Below are positions 1-8,575 of a DNA stretch of 64,000 nucleotides, in pieces. This DNA is from Mesorhizobium sp. M4B.F.Ca.ET.058.02.1.1 (GTDB lineage: Bacteria > Pseudomonadota > Alphaproteobacteria > Rhizobiales > Rhizobiaceae): positions 372,001 through 436,000 of the forward strand of contig NZ_CP034450.1 of the NCBI RefSeq assembly GCF_003952505.1, written 5' to 3'. A program made the translations under genes and the position numbers. The notes under the pieces are model-generated. The model ran no database searches. It was not told the origin of the DNA and worked only from the letters and a program-made list of their open reading frames with translations. The stretch's first letter is position 1, and each line of letters starts with the position of its first letter.

Positions 1-888
1 AAGACCGCGAGTGGCTGGGTGAACGGATTCATCGGCGTGTTGATTTTCAGTGGCTCGCTGCCGGCGACGCGCGTGGCGGTTGCGGATCTCGATCCGACAT
101 TCCTGACCTCGGCCCGAGCGGCGATTGCCGGCCTGCTTGGCCTGGCGATGCTCGCCTTGTTCCGGCAGAAGCGGCCGGAGCGCGAGGATCTGCTGTCGCT
201 GGCGATCGTCGCACTGGGTGTGGTCGTTGGTTTTCCGCTGCTCACGGCGCTGGCGCTCAAGCATGTCACCTCGGCCCACTCCATCATCTTCGTCGGCCTG
301 CTGCCGCTGGCGACGGCGATCTTCGGCGTGCTGCGCGGCGGCGACCGTCCAAGACCGGCATTCTGGCTGTTCTCATGCCTCGGCAGCGCGCTGGTGGCGG
401 GTTTTGCTCTGACGCAAGGCGTGACCGCATCGCCGGTCGGCGACGGCCTGATGCTGGCTGCCATCATCGCCTGCGGACTGGGCTATGCCGAGGGTGCAGC
501 GCTGTCGCGCAGATTGGGCGGCTGGCAGGTGATCTGCTGGGCTTTGGTGCTGTCGCTGCCGATCACGCTGGTGCTGACCTTTGCGACGCTGCCGCCATCC
601 TTCGCCGACGTCGGCTCAAGCGCCTGGATCGGTCTCGCCTATGTCTCGCTGTTCAGCATGCTGATTGGTTTCGTGTTCTGGTATCGCGGCCTTGCGCAAG
701 GCGGCATCGCCGCCGTCGGCCAGTTGCAACTGCTGCAGCCCTTCTTCGGCCTGGCGCTGGCGGCGACGCTGCTGCACGAGCAGGTCAGCCCGCTGATGTT
801 GGTCGTCACGCTCGGCGTAGTGCTGTGCGTCGTCGGCGCCAAGAAATTCGCAAAGCAGGAGTTGCCGAGACGCGCGGCTTCGGCGTGA
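1..888 (+). CDS. DMT-superfamily (EamA) transporter, 5' end outside window
   Basis: The reading frame is open from the first base, and the first possible start seen (GTG at 19) falls inside the first membrane segment, so the true start probably lies upstream. About 290 residues are visible. They form a string of hydrophobic helices with two EamA-like halves, starting near FSGSLPATRVAV and near residue 150. Proteins of this family are 10-helix inner-membrane exporters of amino acids, metabolites or drugs; the substrate cannot be read from sequence. The C-terminus is short and basic, as usual. The next gene is convergent, 15 bases downstream. Confidence 0.85.
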   Translation, partial: KTASGWVNGFIGVLIFSGSLPATRVAVADLDPTFLTSARAAIAGLLGLAMLALFRQKRPEREDLLSLAIVALGVVVGFPLLTALALKHVTSAHSIIFVGLLPLATAIFGVLRGGDRPRPAFWLFSCLGSALVAGFALTQGVTASPVGDGLMLAAIIACGLGYAEGAALSRRLGGWQVICWALVLSLPITLVLTFATLPPSFADVGSSAWIGLAYVSLFSMLIGFVFWYRGLAQGGIAAVGQLQLLQPFFGLALAATLLHEQVSPLMLVVTLGVVLCVVGAKKFAKQELPRRAASA

Positions 889-903
889 CGGCGCCATCCG
901 CAC

Positions 904-1944
904 CTAGAACTTCGTCACCACGCCGATGCCGATGCCCTCGAAGCCGCCCATCGCCATCAAGGCCGCGGGCGCTTCTTCGAGGCTGATCTTCTTGCCGACC
1001 AGAAGTTCCGGCTTCAGCTTGCCGGTGCGGATCATCTCCATCATCGCCGTATAGCGGTACGCCTGCATGCCGTGGCTGCCGAGAATCTCGAGCTCGAAGG
1101 CGATCACCTTGTCCATCGGCACCTGCGGGCGCGCGTCGTCGGCCAGCATCAGGCCGACCTGAACGTGACGGCCGCGCCGGCGCAGATTGGCGATCGAGTT
1201 GAACGAGGTGGTCGGGTGACCGAGCGCGTCCATGGACATGTGCGCGCCGCCATTGGTGATCTGCTTGACCGCCTTGACCACGTTGGGCGTGTTCGAGGCA
1301 TTGATGGTCGCCACGGCGCCGATCTTCCTGGCGAAGTCCAGCTTCTCGTCGGTGAGGTCGATGGCGATGACGTTGGCGCCCATCGAACTGGCGATCATGA
1401 TCGCCGACAGGCCGACGCCGCCGCAGCCATGCACGGCCACCCATTCGCCCGGCTTCACCCGGCCCTGGTCGACGATAGCGCGGAAGGAGGTGACGAAGCG
1501 GCAGCCGAGGCTGGCGGCGGTGGCGAAGTCCATCTCGTCCGGCAGGCGCACCAGGTTGGTGTCGGCATGGTCGATGGCGACATATTCGGCGAAGGAACCC
1601 CAGCCGGTGAAGCCCGGCTGCGTCTGGTGCTCGCAGACCTGGTGATTGCCCGACGTGCATTCGAAGCAGCGGCCGCAGCCGACGGCGAACGGCACGGTGA
1701 CACGGTCGCCGGCTTTCCAGCGGGTCACGCGCTTGCCGGCGGCGACGACAATGCCGGCCAGTTCGTGGCCGGGCACATGCGGCAGGGTGATGCCGTCATC
1801 ATGGCCCATCCAGCCGTGCCAGTCGCTGCGGCAAAGCCCGGTCGCCTCGACCTTGATGACGACGCCTTCCGGGGCGGGCTTGGGGTCGGGAACGGTCTGG
1901 ATCGTCGGCGTCTCGCCGAACTTCTCGAACACGACAGCTTTCAT
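904..1944 (-). CDS. Zinc-dependent alcohol dehydrogenase (MDR family)
   Basis: A medium-chain dehydrogenase of about 346 residues. Catalytic zinc ligands are visible as GLCRSDWHG (Cys about 38) and GHELAG (His about 60). The structural zinc loop [15 protein letters not shown] has all four cysteines in canonical spacing. The Rossmann motif GCGGVG is followed by an Asp, favouring NAD over NADP. The ATG at 1944 has GGGAG six bases upstream; a TTG two codons earlier is also open but less likely. The gene is last in a minus-strand group with maiA and an FAH-family hydrolase, 35 bases after maiA. It oxidises a primary or secondary alcohol, or reduces the aldehyde; the substrate is unknown. Confidence 0.88.
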   Translation of the reverse strand: MKAVVFEKFGETPTIQTVPDPKPAPEGVVIKVEATGLCRSDWHGWMGHDDGITLPHVPGHELAGIVVAAGKRVTRWKAGDRVTVPFAVGCGRCFECTSGNHQVCEHQTQPGFTGWGSFAEYVAIDHADTNLVRLPDEMDFATAASLGCRFVTSFRAIVDQGRVKPGEWVAVHGCGGVGLSAIMIASSMGANVIAIDLTDEKLDFARKIGAVATINASNTPNVVKAVKQITNGGAHMSMDALGHPTTSFNSIANLRRRGRHVQVGLMLADDARPQVPMDKVIAFELEILGSHGMQAYRYTAMMEMIRTGKLKPELLVGKKISLEEAPAALMAMGGFEGIGIGVVTKF

Positions 1945-1979
1945 CGGCAACTCCCAATGCTCTACCCAGAATTGTGCGG

Positions 1980-2630
1980 CTACTCCGCGTCTATCTGATT
2001 CTCCGGCGCCGCCTTGCGGAAAGCCGGCAGCGCCATGCAGGCGGCGTGGATCCGCGAGATCACCGGGTAGGGCGCCATGTCGACGCCGAAGCGGGCATTG
2101 TTGGTGACCTGGGCGGCGAGGCAGATATCTGCAAGGCCGGGCGTGTCGCCGTGACAGAAGGTGCCGGTCTCGGGCGCTGAAGCGAGAATCGTCTCAAGCG
2201 GCTGAAACCCTTCGTTCACCCAGTGCCGGAACCAGTTGACGACATCCTGGTCGCCGGCGCCGAACAGCGTGCGCAGCGAGGTCAGCACGCGCAGATTGTT
2301 CACCGGATGGATGTCGCAGGCGATCATCTGCGCCAGCATTCTGACGCGCGCCCGGCCGCGCGCGTCCTTCGGCAGAAGCGGCGGCTCGGGCACGGTCTCG
2401 TCGAGATATTCGATGATCGCCAGCGACTGCGTCAAAAGCCGGCCGTCGCCAAGGATCAGCGCCGGCACCAGCCCTTGCGGATTGACCGCGAGATAGGTGG
2501 CTTCGAGGTGCTCGCCGTGGCGCAGATGGTGCGGCACGTAATCGTAACTGAGGCCCTTCATCTCCAGCGCGATGCGCACGCGGTAGGAGGTGGAGGAGCG
2601 GTAGTAGTTATGGAGGATTAGGTCGCTCAT
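1980..2630 (-). CDS. maiA: Maleylacetoacetate isomerase (zeta-class GST)
   Basis: A 216-residue glutathione transferase of zeta type. It would perform the glutathione-dependent cis-trans isomerisation of maleylacetoacetate (or maleylpyruvate) to the fumaryl form in cytosolic aromatic degradation. The N-terminal thioredoxin-like domain carries [13 protein letters not shown], the family signature, with Thr where Cys is usual. The glutathione-site NPQGLVPAL and the C-terminal helical domain follow. It lies four bases after an FAH-family hydrolase, which would take the product of this reaction, so the two are almost certainly co-transcribed. Whether the route is homogentisate or gentisate cannot be decided from the isomerase alone. 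Confidence 0.88.
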   Translation of the reverse strand: MSDLILHNYYRSSTSYRVRIALEMKGLSYDYVPHHLRHGEHLEATYLAVNPQGLVPALILGDGRLLTQSLAIIEYLDETVPEPPLLPKDARGRARVRMLAQMIACDIHPVNNLRVLTSLRTLFGAGDQDVVNWFRHWVNEGFQPLETILASAPETGTFCHGDTPGLADICLAAQVTNNARFGVDMAPYPVISRIHAACMALPAFRKAAPENQIDAE

Positions 2631-2634
2631 CGCT

Positions 2635-3333
<699 letters not shown>

Positions 3334-3656
3334 GCGCTTCTTTCAATCTATATTTCTGGCCGGCACATTCGGCCGAATTGGGCCACCGGGCAAGGGATGC
3401 GCAATTGCAAGGCACTGGTCCTGCCGGCGGGCGCCCGCTGGACATCAGCGGAACAAGGCCGCGCCGAGTTTCAAAAATCGTCGCGGCCAAAAGAAACAGC
3501 GCTGTGGGCCATCCGGCGGCATGTCGTTTACTTTCGCGGGTATGGCGCCGCCTGGGCACTGCAATCGACGGCAAGAATGGCGATGTATTGTTTGCCAATA
3601 ATCTGGCCATGGTTGCCGGATTATCCTATTCTGAGCGCAAGTGAAGCGACCACATC
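3334..3656. other. Divergent intergenic region, no gene seen
   Basis: This 323-base stretch separates the FAH-family gene (minus) from the response regulator (plus), so it should hold both promoters. It has a perfect 12-base palindrome, ATTCGGCCGAAT, at 3367-3378, close to the FAH-family start, which could be an operator. The open frames crossing it have no recognisable protein content and no convincing ribosome sites. Confidence 0.45.
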
Positions 3657-4340
3657 ATGACCGCAGTCAACGATCGCGCCCGGTTTCTGATCATCGACGA
3701 CCATCCGCTGTTCCGCGAGGCGCTGCACAGCGCCGTGCAGATGGCCTATCCGGACGTCGATACGGTCGAGGCGCGCTCGATCGCCGAGGCGCTCGACCTG
3801 CTGGCCGGCCCGAAGCCGTTCGACCTCGCGCTGCTCGACCTCAGCATGCCCGACGTTCACGGGTTCGACGGGCTGCTGCAGCTCAGGACCCGCCATCCGC
3901 GCCTGCCGGTGGTGATCGTCTCGGGCTATGAGGAGCCGCGCATCATTTCCGAGGCGCTGTCCTACGGCGCGGCCGGCTTCATCCCGAAATCGGCGCGTAA
4001 GAGCGATCTCGCCGCCGCCATCCGCTCGGTGATGGATGGCGCGATCTATGTGCCGGAGACCTATGAGATCCAGGCGCCCGACGCCGACAGCGTCGACCGC
4101 GCCGACATGGTGCAGCGCCTGGCGCGGCTGACGCCGCAGCAACTGAGGGTCCTCCAGATGCTGCGCCAGGGTATGCTCAACAAGCAGATCGCCTATGAGC
4201 TGCAGGTCGGCGAGACCACGGTGAAGGCGCATGTCTCCGAAATCCTGCGCAAGCTCAACGTCTACAGCCGTACGCAAGCGGTGATCGAGGTGTCGAAGCT
4301 CGACAATGCGGAGCTGTTTCGGGATCAGGCGGGGTTTTGA
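3657..4340 (+). CDS. LuxR/NarL-family response regulator
   Basis: A 227-residue two-component regulator. The receiver domain spans about residues 8-125, with the acidic pair in LIIDDHP, the phospho-acceptor Asp61 in LLDLSMPD and the conserved Lys111 in GFIPKS. The C-terminal helix-turn-helix (about 149-213) has the LuxR-type core LTPQQLRVLQMLRQGMLNKQI and VGETTVKAHVSEILRKL. It lies next to an orphan-looking hybrid histidine kinase and a FIST-domain sensor on the other strand. In Pseudomonas and Legionella the FIST/NahK-type kinases work with similar regulators, so this is the likely output of that locus. Two foreign-looking genes now separate it from the kinase. Confidence 0.9.
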   Translation: MTAVNDRARFLIIDDHPLFREALHSAVQMAYPDVDTVEARSIAEALDLLAGPKPFDLALLDLSMPDVHGFDGLLQLRTRHPRLPVVIVSGYEEPRIISEALSYGAAGFIPKSARKSDLAAAIRSVMDGAIYVPETYEIQAPDADSVDRADMVQRLARLTPQQLRVLQMLRQGMLNKQIAYELQVGETTVKAHVSEILRKLNVYSRTQAVIEVSKLDNAELFRDQAGF

Positions 4341-4430
4341 GGTTTGCAATCACCCTGCAGGTGATAACGCCGAGCGAGCACGAAAAAGTGCACTGTCACC
4401 GTAATTCATTTCCGACAGACCCACAGGCCC

Positions 4431-4859
4431 CTAAAACGATATCGACGAAACGACTGCTCTCACTTCATCCAGTTCTTCATTCATAATCTCGCTTTCTTCG
4501 CCAAGGCCGACATAGGTCACGAAAGCAAAATCGTTCCCATTCGACAAGTACCAAGCAGACAACGTTTCATCTGCTTTCCGATACAATACGCCAACACTCA
4601 TTGTGCTTGCGAATTTCTCCTCCGAAATATGATTGGTGTCTATGAGGTTGTTGTGGCAAAATTCGATCATGAACGATCTAAGAACATCGAAACCCGCGTT
4701 TGGTTTTTCCCCGCTCCGATATTTGGCGATAGAGAATTGAAGAGCGCCGACACCCGATGCCTTGGCTAAGGTAGGGGGCCACGCTCCAGGAACGTCGTCG
4801 GTTATGTCTTCCCATCCGGCAGCCAGGTCGAATGTGATGCCATGGAATTGTACTATCAT
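4431..4859 (-). CDS. Hypothetical protein, DUF1795-like, AT-richer than surroundings
   Basis: A 142-residue soluble, acidic protein with no signal peptide. The pattern of an early FDLAAGWEDITD, a central AKYRSGEKPNAGF and a late SAWYLSNGNDFAFVTYV resembles DUF1795-type small domains, found in bacterial housekeeping proteins and also in some immunity-like proteins. I do not recognise a specific function. Base composition is clearly lower in GC than the kinase and regulator on either side. It follows the 84-residue gene at 4873-5127 by 13 bases, so the two form a small operon. Both were probably acquired together by transfer. Confidence 0.7.
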   Translation of the reverse strand: MIVQFHGITFDLAAGWEDITDDVPGAWPPTLAKASGVGALQFSIAKYRSGEKPNAGFDVLRSFMIEFCHNNLIDTNHISEEKFASTMSVGVLYRKADETLSAWYLSNGNDFAFVTYVGLGEESEIMNEELDEVRAVVSSISF

Positions 4860-4872
4860 TGCGATTTCTGGA

Positions 4873-5127
4873 TCACTCCTGAGCTACTTGCTTAAGCTCG
4901 CGGCCATCGACAAAAAGTTGGACAATTCCTCCATCCGGGGGCCACAGGGACAGATATTTTCCGCTTTCCTCGATTTCGATGCGATTGGCAGAAGCGGATT
5001 CGGCGAAGAATCGGAATTCCACTTCTACTGTGGGATCGATCAGGTACTGGCGCGCCCAAGGCTCTACGACGATCCGGATCGCCCTATCTGTGTTGTTTCT
5101 GTAGACGATGGTTTGGTTGAGAGGCAT
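4873..5127 (-). CDS. Hypothetical 84-residue protein paired with 4431-4859
   Basis: Starts at the ATG at 5127 (MPLNQTIVYRN) and has 84 residues. The longer upstream open frame is a shadow of the kinase gene. The protein is predicted soluble and beta-rich, with TIVYRNNTDRAIRIVVEPWA near the start and a C-terminal GGIVQLFVDGREL. I do not recognise the family. It is AT-richer than its surroundings, like the gene after it, and starts only 14 bases after the end of the kinase gene. An operon of two small acidic cytosolic proteins of foreign composition could be an orphan immunity pair, but nothing here proves it. Confidence 0.65.
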   Translation of the reverse strand: MPLNQTIVYRNNTDRAIRIVVEPWARQYLIDPTVEVEFRFFAESASANRIEIEESGKYLSLWPPDGGIVQLFVDGRELKQVAQE

Positions 5128-5141
5128 CTGCAAGGACAGCC

Positions 5142-6485
5142 CTAAGCCAACAAATGCGCCAGCAGCGCCCGAAGCTGCGCCGGCTTCAGCGGCTTGCGCA
5201 TCAGCTCGATGCCGGCGGAGCGGGCGGCCTTGGCGACAGGTTCCGAGCCGTCGGCGGTGACGATCAGCGCCGGCACCGGGCGGCCGAGATAGTCGCGGAC
5301 CTCGGCGATGGTCGCGGTGCCGAGGTCGCCGCCGTCGAGATGCTGGTCGGCAATGACGATGTCGGGCACCCAGTCGGTGTCGCCGAGGAGATCGAGCGCA
5401 TCGTCGGTCGAGGTCGCGGCGCGCACCTGGCACTGCCAGCGTTCGAGCAGGAAGGTCATCGCCTGCAGTACGTCGGCATCGTTCTCGACCAGCAAAACCT
5501 TGGTGCCGAACAGGCCGTAGCCGCGCGGCCGCTCCAGATCCGCCGTGCTGACGATCGCGTCGGCCGCGGCCCCCATGCCGACCGGAACGTCGATGTGGAA
5601 GATGGTGCCACGGCCGAGCTTCGACGAGAACGTCACGGGATGGCCGAGCGCCGCCGCCATGCGGCGTACGATGGCGAGGCCCAGTCCCAGCCCGCCGCCG
5701 GAAAGCCCGGTGTCGGTGAGCGCCGTGCTACCACGATGGAACTCCTCGAACACCGCCTCGCGCTGGTCGTCGGCGATGCCGCAGCCGGTGTCGGCGACGT
5801 CTATGCGGATGATATCGCCGCGATGCCTGGTGCCGACCAGCACGCCGCCGGAGCGGGTATAGCGCAGCGCATTGGACAGGATGTTCTGCAGGATGCGGCG
5901 CAACAGCGTGCGGTCGGAGCGCACCAGGACATGGACCGGCCGGAATTTCAGCGACAAGCCCTTCTTCTCCGCCTCCGGCAGGAAGTCCGAACGCAGCGAG
6001 GAAAACAGCGCCTCCAGGCTGACATCGCCGATCTCGGGCTGCACCACGCCGGCGTCGAGCTTGGAGATATCGAGCAGCGTGCGCAGTAGGTCCTCCATGG
6101 TCTCCAGCGAGCGCTCGACCTGGCGCACAAGCTTCTTGCCTTCCTCGCTGGTCTGCACTTCGGCCAGCGCCGAGACGGAGAGATGGGCGGCGTTCAGCGG
6201 CTGCAGCACGTCGTGGCTGGCGGCGGCCAGGAACCTGGTCTTGGAAAGGTTCGCCAGCTCGGCGGTTTCCTTGGCGGCGATGAGGTCGATGTTGGTCTGC
6301 TCGAGCCGGCGCAGGGTTGAGTGCAGCTCCTCGGTGCGGTTGCGCACCCGGTTCTCCAGCGAGATCGCGGTCTGGAACAGCGAGAAGGCATTGCCCTGCT
6401 GGTCCATCGAGCGCTCGACGCGGCTGACGAGGGCGGCGTTGATCTTCTTCAGCTTTTCGAGGTCGTTGATATCCCGGAGCGGCAT
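5142..6485 (-). CDS. Hybrid sensor histidine kinase with receiver domain (NahK-like)
   Basis: A 447-residue cytosolic hybrid kinase. An N-terminal coiled region (about 1-80) leads to the H-box AASHDVLQPLNAA with His91. The N-box is ILQNILSNALRY, and the ATP-lid motifs are DTGCGIAD and GGGLGLGLAIV. The C-terminal receiver (about 325-445) has acidic residues in LLVEND, the acceptor Asp in VIADQHL and the Lys in MRKPLKP, so it looks functional. There are no membrane helices and no PAS domain, so the signal probably comes from a partner. That partner is likely the FIST protein encoded 15 bases upstream in the same operon. The H-box type matches NahK/ErcS-like kinases. Confidence 0.9.
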   Translation of the reverse strand: MPLRDINDLEKLKKINAALVSRVERSMDQQGNAFSLFQTAISLENRVRNRTEELHSTLRRLEQTNIDLIAAKETAELANLSKTRFLAAASHDVLQPLNAAHLSVSALAEVQTSEEGKKLVRQVERSLETMEDLLRTLLDISKLDAGVVQPEIGDVSLEALFSSLRSDFLPEAEKKGLSLKFRPVHVLVRSDRTLLRRILQNILSNALRYTRSGGVLVGTRHRGDIIRIDVADTGCGIADDQREAVFEEFHRGSTALTDTGLSGGGLGLGLAIVRRMAAALGHPVTFSSKLGRGTIFHIDVPVGMGAAADAIVSTADLERPRGYGLFGTKVLLVENDADVLQAMTFLLERWQCQVRAATSTDDALDLLGDTDWVPDIVIADQHLDGGDLGTATIAEVRDYLGRPVPALIVTADGSEPVAKAARSAGIELMRKPLKPAQLRALLAHLLA

Positions 6486-6500
6486 GGGGCGGCCCGCGCG

Positions 6501-7736
6501 CTATTCGGCGGCCAGGCGATCGCCGAAGGCGATGCCGGTGAAGGTCTGGTTGAGGTGCATCGAGCGGTACTGTTCGCCGTAGGTGCCAAAACCGATGACG
6601 TTGTTGACGCGGTAGAGTTCGGAAATATCCCTGAACACCTGGCGGTTGCGCGCGTCGAGCCGCCGCAGCACGCAGTCGAAGCCGAGGATCATGTCGATGC
6701 CGCCCAGCCGCTCCCGGACGTCGCTGAGCGCGGCGCGCGTCGCCTCCACCATGTTCTTCGGCTGGGCGATGGAGAGCACGACGCCGTCGTCGATGGCGCA
6801 GAAGAAGGAGAGCGAGCCGTCGGCATGCATCCTCTGGATCGAGCGGCAGTAATATTCGCCGCGCACCTTCACCACCACCGGATGCGAGGCGAAGCTCAGC
6901 GGCGTCAGCGTATGCGGCAGGATCCCCACCGAGGCGGCATATTCCTCGGCGGCGTTGACGGCGTTGAATTCGCGCACGATGCGGTGATCGGGGTCGGAAG
7001 CGGTCACCACCAGCTTCTCGTCGGTGGGGATGAAATTGTCGGTCTTGAAGACGTGGAAGGGGATTTCGGTGGCGATCAGCATGATGATGGCGCTGTCGGA
7101 GGTGACCTTGCCGTTCGAGATCAGCGTGGTGGTCTCGAATTTGAGATCGTCGCCCGCCGAGCCGCCGATCAGCGGAATGCCGTCGAGCCCCCAATGGATG
7201 GCCGACGTCACTGCCTCCTCGGCATAGGACAGCCCGTCGATGAAGCAGAGCGCGAAGGTATCCTTGGCCCGTTCGTGCCCGACGCGGCCGCGCAGCGAGC
7301 GCCTGAGCGCCGCCACCTCGCCGGTGATCCTGTCCATGCCCGAGGAAGAGAGATTGTCGACCATGATGCTGGCCGTCGCGAACGAGGCGGAAGGCAGGAG
7401 CAGGGCAAGGATGTGGCCTTCCTCGAGGCCTTGCGGCGTGATTTCGCCTGCGGTCGAGCAGCCGGCATAGGCAAGCGCCGGCGCATGCTCCGTCAGCGCT
7501 TCCGACAGCACCCCCGCATCGACCAGGCTTTGGGAGAAGAACAGCAGCGCGAAGCCGGCGTCGATCGCCGCGGATTCCGCCGCGACCGCACGGGCAAAGG
7601 CGCCGGCGTCGGGCTCATCCGTGGTGAGCGCCGAGAGGCCGCATGCATAGCGCGTGCGCGAACTGGCCAGCTGCCTTCTCCTGCGTTTTCCTCCGACGTG
7701 TTTTTGTGCGCGTCGGGCGCGCGGCGTCGAAGGCAT
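6501..7736 (-). CDS. FIST-domain sensor protein (NosP-like)
   Basis: The ATG at 7736 ([13 protein letters not shown]) gives 411 residues; a longer frame exists, but its extra N-terminus is arginine-rich and has no protein-like features. FIST_N occupies about residues 30-220, with [12 protein letters not shown] and [12 protein letters not shown], and FIST_C follows with the late SDVRERLGG and [13 protein letters not shown] proteins are cytosolic ligand sensors. The characterised NosP members bind heme and nitric oxide and control an adjacent hybrid kinase. Here the kinase follows at once, so the gene is probably its input module. No heme ligand can be assigned from sequence alone. Confidence 0.85.
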   Translation of the reverse strand: MPSTPRARRAQKHVGGKRRRRQLASSRTRYACGLSALTTDEPDAGAFARAVAAESAAIDAGFALLFFSQSLVDAGVLSEALTEHAPALAYAGCSTAGEITPQGLEEGHILALLLPSASFATASIMVDNLSSSGMDRITGEVAALRRSLRGRVGHERAKDTFALCFIDGLSYAEEAVTSAIHWGLDGIPLIGGSAGDDLKFETTTLISNGKVTSDSAIIMLIATEIPFHVFKTDNFIPTDEKLVVTASDPDHRIVREFNAVNAAEEYAASVGILPHTLTPLSFASHPVVVKVRGEYYCRSIQRMHADGSLSFFCAIDDGVVLSIAQPKNMVEATRAALSDVRERLGGIDMILGFDCVLRRLDARNRQVFRDISELYRVNNVIGFGTYGEQYRSMHLNQTFTGIAFGDRLAAE

Positions 7737-7950
7737 TGTTGTCTTCAAGGGGAGGCTTTGGCAATGGGCCGCCCCCCTCCGGCGTGACCGAAAGTACAAT
7801 ATGCGCCGTTTCGGGCGAACTGCATTCTCGCGCCGTGGAGGGGCTCGGTGTACTTTTTCCCGCATTTCTGTGCGGCATCAAGCAAACAGCCGGCGCGCCG
7901 GGAGGAAACGGCGCCAGGACACCAAGGCAAAAAATACCCAGGGAGGTTTC

Positions 7951-8451
7951 ATGTCGGACATATCGTTGACGGTGAACGGCAAACGGGTCAGCGGCGCCGT
8001 CGAGGACCGCACGCTTCTGGTTCATTTCCTGCGGGAGGTTCTCGGCCTCACCGGGACGCATGTCGGCTGCGACACATCGCAATGCGGCGCCTGCATAGTG
8101 CATCTCGATGGCAGGGCGGTGAAGTCCTGCTCGATGCTGGCGGCGCAGGCCGCGGGGTCGAGCGTGGTGACGATCGAGGGGCTCGCCAACGGCGCCGACC
8201 TGCACCCGGTGCAGGCCGCGTTCAAGGAGCATCACGGTCTGCAATGCGGCTTCTGCACGCCGGGCATGATCATGACGGCGACCGACATGATCGCGCGCCA
8301 TCCGGAAGGCCTCGACGAGGCCACGGTGCGCGCCGAGCTCGAAGGCAATATCTGCCGCTGCACCGGCTACCACAACATCGTGAAGGCGATCCTCGCCGCC
8401 TCGAAGGCGATGTCGAAGGGCGCCAAGGGCAAGGCGAAACAAGCTGCTTGA
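7951..8451 (+). CDS. Molybdenum hydroxylase small subunit, 2Fe-2S (CoxS-like)
   Basis: A 166-residue iron-sulfur subunit of the xanthine dehydrogenase / carbon monoxide dehydrogenase family. The plant-type 2Fe-2S centre is [12 protein letters not shown] with a later Cys in KSC; the second centre is CGFCTPGM and CRCTGYHNI. The ATG at 7951 is preceded by GGGAGG at 7941-7946. The longer upstream open frame is not coding. The protein passes electrons from the molybdenum site in the large subunit to FAD in the medium subunit. It is first in an S-L-M gene order, the arrangement of form II CO dehydrogenase-like enzymes. Confidence 0.9.
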   Translation: MSDISLTVNGKRVSGAVEDRTLLVHFLREVLGLTGTHVGCDTSQCGACIVHLDGRAVKSCSMLAAQAAGSSVVTIEGLANGADLHPVQAAFKEHHGLQCGFCTPGMIMTATDMIARHPEGLDEATVRAELEGNICRCTGYHNIVKAILAASKAMSKGAKGKAKQAA

Positions 8452-8556
8452 TAGGGGAGTAAGGGAGTAGGGCAGTAAGGGAGTAGGTGAGTACGCCGTA
8501 CCGAACCCGCTGCCGATTTCCCTACTGCCTTACTCCCTTACTGACCTACTCCCCTA
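8452..8556. repeat. Large imperfect inverted repeat built of GGGAGTA units, inside the cox operon
   Basis: Two 36-base arms, 8452-8487 and 8521-8556, are inverted copies matching at 30 of 36 positions, with a 33-base spacer. Each arm is itself a short direct-repeat array of GGGAGTA-like 7-8-mers. The transcript could fold into a long hairpin between the small- and large-subunit genes. It is not a typical terminator, as there is no T-run. It may be a dispersed intergenic palindrome or an mRNA-processing element. Confidence 0.75.
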
Positions 8557-8575
8557 AATTCCGGAGGAATTGCTA

